NCBI GenBank assembly: GCA_963767685.1
Contig: CAVYEZ010000011.1
Location: forward strand, 110,957-174,956
Reading direction: 5' to 3'
Length of the DNA: 64,000 bases
Origin: Trebonia sp963767685
GTDB lineage: Bacteria; Actinomycetota; Actinomycetes; Streptosporangiales; Streptosporangiaceae
Of this stretch, positions 9,205 to 16,568 are shown in pieces. The position numbers were made by a program, and so were the translations under genes. Numbering within the stretch: position 1 is the first letter of the stretch; each line of letters opens with the position of its first letter. The notes under the pieces were generated by a model, which was given only the letters and a program-made list of their open reading frames with translations, had not been told where the DNA came from and searched no databases.

Positions 9205-10122
9205 TTGCTGCAGAAGTTCGACGAGCGCAACCGCGACCTGATCGTCAACGTGGGCGGCCGCCTGTCCCACCGGGACGAGGCGGGCGTGTCCCCGTTCGAC
9301 TCCGTGGTCCAGGGCGGCGACGCGGTGTGGGAGGGCCTGCGGCTGACCAACGGCCGGATCTTCGCGCTTGACGAGCACCTGGCGCGGCTGCGCCGGTCGG
9401 CGCACGCCCTTGGGTTCGCGTCGGTGCCTTCTGACGAGTTGATCACCGCCGAGATCCGGCGCACGCTGGCGGCCAACTCGATGCGCACCGGGGTGCACAT
9501 CCGGCTGACGCTCACCCGCGGCGTCAAGGTGACCTCGGGCATGGACCCGCGGCTGAACGTTTCCGGTCCCACGCTGATCGTGCTGGCCGAGTTCAAGGAC
9601 CCCGTCTACGACCAGTCGGGGATCCGGCTGGTCACGTCCAGCGTCCGGCGGCACGCGCCGGACTCGCTGGACCCGAAGATCCACCACAACAACCTGCTGA
9701 CCTCCATCCTCGCCAAGATCGAGGCGAACGTGGCGGGCGCCGACGACGCGGTCATGCTGGACAGCCGGGGCTTCATCGCGGAAACGAACGCGACGCACCT
9801 CTTCCTGGTGCTCCCGCGCGACGCCGGCGAGGATCCGGTGCTGGCGACGCCGACGACGGTGGCCTGCCCGGAGGGGATCACCCGGGCCGCCGTGCTGCGG
9901 CTGGCGTCGTCCGCCGGGTTCGCGACGCTCGAGGGGGATTACAGCCTTCCGCAGCTTTACAACGCGTCCGAGGCGTTCGTCACCGGCACGATGGGCGGGC
10001 TGGCCCCGGTGGTGTCGGTCGACGGGCGGTCGATTGGCGGCGGCACGACCGGCCCGGTCACCAAGCAGCTAACAGAGCTCTACTCGAACCTCACCGCCAC
10101 CACGGGCACCACGGTGGCGTGA
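9205..10122 (+). CDS. class IV aminotransferase (BCAT/DAAT-like)
   Basis: 305 residues, TTG start. It is a fold-type IV PLP enzyme: GGDAVWEGLRLTNGRIFALDEHLARL in the N-domain, then DPKIHHNNLLTSILAKIEA where the Lys is the expected PLP lysine, GFIAETNATHLFLV, and the cofactor-phosphate region TPTTVACPEGITR followed by EAFVTGTMGG. This architecture covers branched-chain and D-amino-acid aminotransferases and 4-amino-4-deoxychorismate lyase; the loops do not decide which. The gene is not beside ilv, dat or pab genes. Its partner appears to be the sulfotransferase-like gene just upstream. Confidence 0.85.
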   Translation: MLQKFDERNRDLIVNVGGRLSHRDEAGVSPFDSVVQGGDAVWEGLRLTNGRIFALDEHLARLRRSAHALGFASVPSDELITAEIRRTLAANSMRTGVHIRLTLTRGVKVTSGMDPRLNVSGPTLIVLAEFKDPVYDQSGIRLVTSSVRRHAPDSLDPKIHHNNLLTSILAKIEANVAGADDAVMLDSRGFIAETNATHLFLVLPRDAGEDPVLATPTTVACPEGITRAAVLRLASSAGFATLEGDYSLPQLYNASEAFVTGTMGGLAPVVSVDGRSIGGGTTGPVTKQLTELYSNLTATTGTTVA

Positions 10123-10149
10123 GGGCGGGGCAGCGTGAGACAGGCTCCA

Positions 10150-10886
10150 CTATCCCGTCACCTCCGTGACGATCTTGCCGTCTTCCAGGCGGAGGACCTC
10201 GTCGGCCAGCTCGATGAGGGCGGGGTCGTGGGTGGCCACCAGGGCCGTGACGCCCTCGGAGCGGACCACCGTGCGCAGCAGCCGCATGATCTGCTTGCCG
10301 GTTTCCGCGTCGAGCTGGCCGGTGGGCTCGTCCGCCAGGAGCAGGGCCGGCGGCTGGCGAGCGCGCGGGCGATCGCGACGCGCTGCTGCTGGCCGCCGGA
10401 CAGCTCGCCGGGCCGCTGTCGGGCGTGGCCCGCGAGCCCGACGATCGACAGCATGAGCGCGACCCGCTCCTCCCGCTCCCGCGGGGCCATGCCCGCGATG
10501 CGCAGCGGGACGCCCACGTTCTCCGCCGCCGACAGCACCGGCAGCAGGCCGAACGACTGGAAGATGTACGCGACGGTCTCCCGCCGCAGCCGCATCCGGT
10601 CCCGCTCGCCCATCGCGGTCACGTCCCGGCCGGCCACGTGCACGGTGCCGCCGTCGGGGGAGTCGAGCCCGCCGACGACGTTCAGCAGGGTGGTCTTGCC
10701 GGAACCGGACCGGCCGCGCAGCGCGACGAGCCGCCCCTCGCCGATCGAGAACGTCACGCCGCGCAGCGCGGCCGTCGCCGTCGGGCCGCTCCCGTACGTG
10801 CGGGTCACGTCGCGCACGTCCACCATGGGCGCGGTGGCGACGCCGCCCGCGGCCGGGTGACCCGGCTCGGTCTCTTGTCCGCTCAC
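10150..10886 (-). CDS. ABC transporter ATP-binding protein, LolD/MacB type (one-base frameshift)
   Basis: An ATPase of about 245 residues. Walker A GRSGSGKTTLLN, Q-loop YIFQSFGLLPVLSA and signature LSGGQQQRVAIARALAS are in one frame. Walker B LLLADEPTGQLDAETGK, the H-loop VATHDP and the C-terminus LEDGKIV are in the next. One base is missing near 10350-10360, where the frame breaks just after ARALAS. Given similar errors in essential genes nearby I read this as a sequence error. GTG start at 10886 with GGAGG upstream, overlapping the stop of the preceding permease stub (GTGA). Confidence 0.78.
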
Positions 10887-11131
10887 TTGTCGCGCTCCTC
10901 CGTGCTCGTGCTTTGAGTATCCGGCCATACCATCTGCTCGTCCATCGGCCCGCTCATTCCCTGTCCGCGCCGCACCGCCTGAGGCAGGGCCTGGCCGGCG
11001 AACACCGCGAGCGCGGAACCGACGGCCGCCGCGACGAGCGTCGTGAGCGCCGCGGCCGCGATGACCACCCGGTGCGCGGCCATCCGGCGCGCTGCCAGGG
11101 GACCCCGCGGAGCGAACACGAACGAAAGCAT
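10883..11131 (-). pseudogene. truncated FtsX-like ABC permease (N-terminal stub)
   Basis: 82 codons. The first ~55 residues, including FAPRGPLAARRMAAHRVVIA and a membrane segment ending ALAVFAGQALPQAVR, are the usual opening of a large actinobacterial FtsX-family permease that normally runs to many hundreds of residues. After that the sequence turns into an unrelated polar tail ending EERDK*. The periplasmic domain and the remaining helices are absent. The stop overlaps the start of the ATPase gene, so the operon structure survives while the permease has lost most of its body by internal deletion. Translation is likely (GGTAAGGA before the ATG), but transport function is not. Confidence 0.6.
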
Positions 11132-11218
11132 TCCTTACCGACACAAAAACTGGCAATTCTGCTCGGTAACAAGTGAATCTTTTCCACCGTGCCCAATCGG
11201 AGGGGCACACCCGGCTGG

Positions 11219-11716
11219 CTAGCCGTCCTTGTTCAGCGCCTCCCAGCGGGCCATCACGGCGGGCATTTCCGCGGTCAGGAACTCGATGAAGTCCGCGTGG
11301 CCCGCCATCCGCCGCCCGGCGGGCGAATCCGCGCCGACCAGGTCGATGCCCTCCTTGAGCAGTGAAGCCCACCGGATGAGCACCTGGTTGCGGAGCATCG
11401 TGACCTGGTGCCAGATGTCGGCGGGCATCCGGTAGTACTCGCGCCGCGACCCGCGCACCCGCTCCTTGTGCACGAGTCCGAGGCTGGCCAGGTAGCGCAC
11501 GGCGCCCGACACCGCGGCCGGGCTGATCTGCAGCAGGTCGACGAGTTCGGCCGCGGTCAGCCGCCCGGCGTCGCTGACGAGCAGCGCGACGAAGACGCGG
11601 GCGGGCATCGCCGGGAACCCGGCCAGGATCAGCACCGCCGCGAACTTCTCGATGAACTCGGGCAGCCGCTCCGGCGCTTCGGTGGGGACTGGCATGTCCT
11701 CGTCAGGGACCCGCAT
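11219..11716 (-). CDS. MarR/GbsR-like transcriptional regulator
   Basis: 165 residues with a winged-helix core: FPAMPARVFVALLVSDAGRLTAAELVDLLQISPAAVSGAVRYLASLGLVHKERVRGSRREYYRM, typical of the GbsR-like branch of MarR regulators that control multidrug or antibiotic exporters. It is divergent from the ABC exporter genes at 11779, with a palindrome in the 62-bp gap, so it most likely represses that exporter and itself. The -10-like TATTCT lies only about 7 bp before the ATG, suggesting a leaderless message. The truncated-permease operon follows downstream on the same strand. Confidence 0.8.
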   Translation of the reverse strand: MRVPDEDMPVPTEAPERLPEFIEKFAAVLILAGFPAMPARVFVALLVSDAGRLTAAELVDLLQISPAAVSGAVRYLASLGLVHKERVRGSRREYYRMPADIWHQVTMLRNQVLIRWASLLKEGIDLVGADSPAGRRMAGHADFIEFLTAEMPAVMARWEALNKDG

Positions 11717-11733
11717 GGGGATCAGAATACTGC

Positions 11734-11760
11734 ATTCAGAACTTTCACAAGTTTCTGAAT
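11734..11760. promoter_or_regulatory. palindromic operator between regulator and ABC exporter
   Basis: ATTCAGAA (11734-11741) and TTCTGAAT (11753-11760) are exact inverted 8-mers, with an inner CTT...AAG continuing the symmetry. The site lies between the divergent MarR-like gene and the ABC exporter, overlapping plausible promoters both ways (on the plus strand TTCACA and TACGCT, about 18 bp apart). It is the obvious binding site for the regulator. Confidence 0.6.
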
Positions 11761-11778
11761 ATCCGGTACGCTGAGCCC

Positions 11779-12717
11779 ATGGCTAACGCTATCGAGGCGC
11801 GCGGGCTGCGCAAGCGCTTCGGCCAGGCGACGGCGCTCGACGGCCTCGACCTGACGGTCGCCGCCGGCGAGGTGCACGCCTTCCTCGGCCCGAACGGCGC
11901 GGGCAAGACCACCACCATCCGCATCCTGCTCGGCCTGCTCCGCAAGGACGGCGGCGACGTCACCCTGCTCGGCGGCGACCCCTGGCGGGACGCGACCACC
12001 CTGCACCGCCGGCTCGCGTACGTGCCCGGCGACGTCACGCTCTGGCCCAGCCTCACCGGCGGCGAGATCATCGACCTGCTCGCCCGGCTGCGCGACGACC
12101 GCCCGGCGGCCCGGCCGGGCGAGCGCGAGCGCCGTCAGGAGCTGATCGAGCGGTTCGACCTCGACCCGTCCAAGAAGGCGCGCGCCTACTCCAAGGGCAA
12201 CCGGCAGAAGGTGGCGCTGATCGCCGCGCTCGCCAGCGACGCGGAGCTGCTCGTCCTCGACGAGCCGACGTCGGGACTCGACCCGCTGATGGAGGCGGCA
12301 TTCCGCGACTGCGTGAGCGCGGAGCGCCGCCGCGGCCGGACGGTGCTGCTCTCCAGCCACATCCTCGCCGAGGCGGAGGCGCTGGCCGACCGGGTGACGA
12401 TCATCCGGGCGGGCCGGACGGTCGAAACCGGCACGCTCGCCGAGCTGCGGCACCTCACCCGCACCACGGTGGACGCGGAGCTGGACGGGCCGGTCGCGCT
12501 GGACGGCGTGCCCGGCGTGCACGACGTCGACCTGGAAGGCCCGCGGCTGCGCTGCGAGGTGGACAACACCACGCTCAACGAGGTCCTGCGCCGCCTGACG
12601 GCCGCCGGGGTGCGCACGCTCACCTGCCGCCCGCCGACCCTGGAGGAGCTGTTCCTCCGGCAGTACGCGAGTCAAGGCCATGATCCCGAACGGAATCGGG
12701 TGACTCAGGCACCATGA
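11779..12717 (+). CDS. ABC exporter ATP-binding protein
   Basis: 312 residues. Walker A FLGPNGAGKTTTIRILLGLL, Q-loop-like PGDVTLWPSLTG, signature YSKGNRQKVALIAALA (degenerate LSGGQ, common in this group), Walker B LLVLDEPTSGLDPLM and H-loop LLSSHILAEAEAL. The C-terminal ~90 residues are the accessory domain of the drug/antibiotic-resistance (DrrA-like) exporters. Its stop overlaps the next start (ATGA), so it is translationally coupled to the permease. It is probably repressed by the divergent MarR-like protein. Confidence 0.9.
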   Translation: MANAIEARGLRKRFGQATALDGLDLTVAAGEVHAFLGPNGAGKTTTIRILLGLLRKDGGDVTLLGGDPWRDATTLHRRLAYVPGDVTLWPSLTGGEIIDLLARLRDDRPAARPGERERRQELIERFDLDPSKKARAYSKGNRQKVALIAALASDAELLVLDEPTSGLDPLMEAAFRDCVSAERRRGRTVLLSSHILAEAEALADRVTIIRAGRTVETGTLAELRHLTRTTVDAELDGPVALDGVPGVHDVDLEGPRLRCEVDNTTLNEVLRRLTAAGVRTLTCRPPTLEELFLRQYASQGHDPERNRVTQAP

Positions 12718-14366
12718 CTACTGCCACCGCCGTGCGGGCGCCCAAGGTTCCCGCCGTCTTTCGCGGCGGCCCGCTGACCGGAGCCTGCACCCTCGCCAAG
12801 CTGGCGCTCCGCCGCGACCGGATCATGCTGCCGGCCTGGGTGTACGTGGTCGTGGGGGGCGTCGCGGCGAACGCGTACACGTTCGCGAAGCTCTATAAGA
12901 CGGAGTCGTCGCGGGCCGCGCTCGTCGCGTCGGGGAAGGGCAACCCCGCGCTGCTGTTCCTCTACGGTCGGCTGAACGGTGACTCGGTCGGCGCGCTGAC
13001 CGCCTGGCGCTACGGCGTGTGGGGCGCGCTGTTCGCGGCGCTCATGTCGGTCTTCCTCGTGATCAGGCACACCCGCGGGGATGAGGAGACCGGGCGGCTT
13101 GAGCTGATCCGATCGGCCCGGGTCGGCCGCCAGGCGCCGCTTGCCGCCGCGATCGGCGTCGCGGCGCTGGCCAACGTGGCACTCACGGTCTTGCTCGGCA
13201 TCGTGCTTCCCCTGCTTGGCCTCCCCGTCGCCGGGTCGCTCGCGCTCGCGCTCGCCATCGGCACCTGCGGGCTCGCGTTCACCGCCCTGAGCGCGCTGGC
13301 GGCGCAGCTCACCGCGGGCGCCCGCGCCGCCCGCGGGCTGGCCATCGGCGTGCTCGGCGTCGCGTTCCTGGCCCGGGCGGTCGGCGACTCGGCCGGGATC
13401 GGCGGGCCAAGCTGGCTCACCTGGGTGCTGCCGCTCGGCTGGACGGAGACGCTGCGGCCGTTCGCCGGGGAGCGCTGGTGGGTGCTCGCGCTGCCGCTCG
13501 CGCTGTTCGGTGCGGGCGCGTGGCTGTCGTTCGCGCTGGCCGCCGGCCGCGATCACGGGGCGGGCCTGTTCCCCGACCGGCCGGGCCGTCCCGCCGCGTC
13601 CGGCGCGCTGCGCGGCCCGTTCACGCTCGCGGGCCGGCTGCAGTGGCCCGCGCTGGCGGGCTGGGCGGCCGGGTACGCGGTCCTGTTCGCGGTCTGCGGC
13701 GCCGCGGCCAAGGGCATCGGCCAGCTCGTCGGCACCAGCGGGGCCCTCGACCAGGAATTCACCCGGCTCGGCGGCCAGGCGGAGATCGTCAACGCGTACC
13801 TGGCCGCGCTGATGCTGCTCGGCGGCCTGGTCGCCGCCGCCTACGGCGTGTCCGCGGTGCTCCGGCTGCGCACCGAGGAGACTGCGGGCCGGGCCGACCC
13901 GGTTCTGGCCGGTTCGGTTGGGCGCGCCCGGTGGGGGCTGAGCCACCTCGTGGTCGCCTTGGCGGGGGCGGCTGTCCTGCTGGCGGTCGCGGGCATCGCC
14001 ACCGGACTCGGCTACGGCCTGGCCGTGGGCGGCGCCGGCGGCGAGACCGCCAGGATGCTCGGCGCGGGCCTGGCCCAGCTCCCCGCGGCGGCGGTGATCA
14101 TCGGCCTCGCCGCGCTCGCCTTCGGCGCGGTGCCGGACGGGTGCGTGGCAGTCGCCTGGACGGCCGTCGGGCTCGCGGTGCTGCTGAACATCTTCGGCCA
14201 GGTACTCCAGCTCTCGCACTGGGTGCTGGACATCTCACCGTTCACGCACGCTCCCAGGCTGCCCGGCGGCCCGGTCAGCGCCGCCTCGCTGGCCTGGCTC
14301 AGCGTGATCGCGGTGGCGCTGGGCGCGACCGGGCTGGCCGCGCTCCGCCACCGCGACATCGGCTAG
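12714..14366 (+). CDS. ABC exporter permease, polyketide-antibiotic exporter type
   Basis: 550 residues with about 12 hydrophobic segments in two halves, the organisation of the large permeases annotated as exporters of polyketide antibiotics. Landmarks are the N-terminal LRRDRIMLPAWVYVVVGGVAANAYTF, the cytosolic RHTRGDEETGRLELIRSARVGR, repeated in variant form in the second half (LRLRTEETAGRADPVLAGSVGR), and a final helix ending LRHRDIG. The duplicated EET.GR loop shows internal duplication. It forms the membrane part of the exporter with the ATPase overlapping its start. The exported compound is unknown; no biosynthetic cluster is adjacent. Confidence 0.87.
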   Translation: MTTATAVRAPKVPAVFRGGPLTGACTLAKLALRRDRIMLPAWVYVVVGGVAANAYTFAKLYKTESSRAALVASGKGNPALLFLYGRLNGDSVGALTAWRYGVWGALFAALMSVFLVIRHTRGDEETGRLELIRSARVGRQAPLAAAIGVAALANVALTVLLGIVLPLLGLPVAGSLALALAIGTCGLAFTALSALAAQLTAGARAARGLAIGVLGVAFLARAVGDSAGIGGPSWLTWVLPLGWTETLRPFAGERWWVLALPLALFGAGAWLSFALAAGRDHGAGLFPDRPGRPAASGALRGPFTLAGRLQWPALAGWAAGYAVLFAVCGAAAKGIGQLVGTSGALDQEFTRLGGQAEIVNAYLAALMLLGGLVAAAYGVSAVLRLRTEETAGRADPVLAGSVGRARWGLSHLVVALAGAAVLLAVAGIATGLGYGLAVGGAGGETARMLGAGLAQLPAAAVIIGLAALAFGAVPDGCVAVAWTAVGLAVLLNIFGQVLQLSHWVLDISPFTHAPRLPGGPVSAASLAWLSVIAVALGATGLAALRHRDIG

Positions 14367-14590
14367 CCGGCCGAGTTCCGGGCATCGGGGTCGCCGGAGC
14401 GCTACGTTGGGTCGCGGACAGGTCGCAAGTCGGTGGAGGAATGTCCGGTAATGGGATGTTTCGGCAACATATTTCCGGCGGCGGCGAGCTGATATGCCCG
14501 ATGAGGTAGCGAAGATGGGCATTTGCCGAGATGATGTTGTGACTTTGCCGGACCGCACAGGTACCACGGACAACACGAGGTGACCGCCAC

Positions 14591-16558
14591 ATGAGGAACG
14601 GATGGCCGAATTCCGAGGATGGCCGGGGCATATCGCCGGCCAGCCAGGGGCACGCGCCGTTCGGGCCGGAGGTCTCGTGGCCGACGGGGTTCGCCGCGCT
14701 TGAGCAACCGGGCGGCGGCTACGGGTACCCGGCCACGCGGGGCGAGCAGTTGCCCGCGGCCGCTCAGCAGGGATCGCACCCGTACGCGGCGTTCGGCGGC
14801 TCGGGGTACGGCGACGACGGTTACACCGACCCCGGTTACCAGGGCCCGTCCGCGCAGGACGCGGGAATCGCGGGCACGCGGACGGTACGCGGTTTCGTGG
14901 AGTCCGGGCAGACTCACGCGGCTTACCCGGAGACGGGCTACGCGCAGAACGGCTACTTCGAGTCCTCCCCGCGGATGCAGAGTCAGCACCAGCAGGGGTA
15001 CGCGGGATCGAGCTACGCCTCCGGCGAGATCGAGATGGCCTACCCGGCGGCCCCGGAGGCGCCCCACGGGGCGGACCTTTACAAGCAGCCGTGGGACTAC
15101 GACCAGCCGCTGCGCTACGACGGCGAAGACGACGCCTACCCGTCGCGCGACGCCTACATGCAGACAGGCGACTACGGTGACGCCGGCGGCTACGGCGGCC
15201 AGCGGAACGACGGGGCCGGGCGCTACCAGCAGGCCGCCTACGACCCCACCGCCTACAACGGCTCCGACTACTCGATGCCCGGCGTCAACGGCCCCGGCTA
15301 CGACCTGTCGGGCATCATCGGCACCAGCGACTTCGAGGCCGTCGGCTACGACGAGCCGAGCTACGGGCGCCTCGCCTACGACGACCCGCGCTACGACGAC
15401 ACGCGCCGCCCGCAGCCCGGGCAGCGGTTCAACGAGACCCGCTTCGACACGCCCCGGTTTGATGACACGCGGCTCGACAGCCTGTGGCAGGCCGGCGAGG
15501 ATGTCCGGCGCGAGGCCGGCCCCGGCGGTTACGGGAATGACGGGTTCGGAGACAGCCGCGGTCGTTCGGAATCCCCTTCAAGCTTTGACGCCTTCGACCT
15601 CGGCGGCCGTGGCGGCCGTGGCGGCCGCGGTCGCTCGGCGGAGACCCGTTACGACATGAAGGCGCTGGTCGAGCCGGGCGACAACACCCGGTTCGACGTG
15701 CCCCGGTTCGACGAGACCCGGATGGACAACCTGCGCGCGCTCACGCCGGCCAGGGGCCTGCGGACCTCCGGCGCGCTCATGACCGCACCGCCGGCCGCCC
15801 GGCCGCGGGGCTGGGCCGAGGACACCTCGTTCGACCACTTCGCCGACCTTGACCTGACCGACGAGCCGGTGCCCGCCGCGTTCACCCGGACGCTTGAGCG
15901 GCCCGACGACCGGTCGCTCGACCGGCCGCTGCAGGACGACGACACCGCCGCCAGGCGCGCGATCGGCAAGCGGCGCGGGCGCAGCGGAGACCGGCGTCAG
16001 TGGATGGCGCTCGGCGCCATCGCGGTCGTCGCGGCGGGCGCGATCGGCGGCGTGCTGATGAAGTACGTGTTCGCCGGCCCGAGCGGCCCGGCCCACCAGG
16101 TGGTGGCGCCGCAGTCGGTCGACGGCTTCACCCGGTCCGCGAACCTGGAGAAGCAGCTCGACGTGGCCGCCGAGGCGCAGAAGGTAGCGAAGGCCAGCGG
16201 CGGCCAGGCCAGCGACGTGGTGTACGGCGTCTACCAGATGGGCACCATCTCGGCGACGGTGCAAGCCGCGAACACCCAGATGTTCATGTTCGTCGGCGGC
16301 AAGCTGGCCGGGGCCGATCCGACTTCGTCCGTCGCCAACTTCGAGCAAACCTATACGGGCGCGACGGCCGTGTCGTCGGGAACGCTCGGCGGCGAGGCGG
16401 CGTGCACCGAGACGCACCTGAACGGGCAAAGCGCGTCGATGTGCGTGTGGTTCGACAACGACACCTTCGGCACCGTGGTATCGCCGACGATGACGACCGC
16501 CAAGCTCGCGAGCACCATGGTCTCCGTCCGGCCCAGCCTGGAGCTGCTGGCGGACTAG
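14591..16558 (+). CDS. Tyr/Gly/Asp-rich single-pass membrane protein, unknown function
   Basis: 655 residues not assigned to a family. Residues 1 to about 320 are low complexity, packed with Tyr in Gly/Asp/Pro contexts such as GYGDDGYTDPGYQG. Around 270-390 there is a repeated motif: RFDTPRFDDTRLDSL and RFDVPRFDETRMDNL. A basic stretch (KRRGRSGDRRQ) precedes one membrane helix at about 471-496, and a ~160-residue extracellular domain with two cysteines (ACTETH, SMCVWF) follows. It looks like a long disordered cytosolic tail anchored to a small external sensor domain. GAGGTGA lies upstream of the ATG. Downstream genes are on the other strand. Confidence 0.65.
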   Translation: MRNGWPNSEDGRGISPASQGHAPFGPEVSWPTGFAALEQPGGGYGYPATRGEQLPAAAQQGSHPYAAFGGSGYGDDGYTDPGYQGPSAQDAGIAGTRTVRGFVESGQTHAAYPETGYAQNGYFESSPRMQSQHQQGYAGSSYASGEIEMAYPAAPEAPHGADLYKQPWDYDQPLRYDGEDDAYPSRDAYMQTGDYGDAGGYGGQRNDGAGRYQQAAYDPTAYNGSDYSMPGVNGPGYDLSGIIGTSDFEAVGYDEPSYGRLAYDDPRYDDTRRPQPGQRFNETRFDTPRFDDTRLDSLWQAGEDVRREAGPGGYGNDGFGDSRGRSESPSSFDAFDLGGRGGRGGRGRSAETRYDMKALVEPGDNTRFDVPRFDETRMDNLRALTPARGLRTSGALMTAPPAARPRGWAEDTSFDHFADLDLTDEPVPAAFTRTLERPDDRSLDRPLQDDDTAARRAIGKRRGRSGDRRQWMALGAIAVVAAGAIGGVLMKYVFAGPSGPAHQVVAPQSVDGFTRSANLEKQLDVAAEAQKVAKASGGQASDVVYGVYQMGTISATVQAANTQMFMFVGGKLAGADPTSSVANFEQTYTGATAVSSGTLGGEAACTETHLNGQSASMCVWFDNDTFGTVVSPTMTTAKLASTMVSVRPSLELLAD

Positions 16559-16568
16559 CCCGCCCGGA

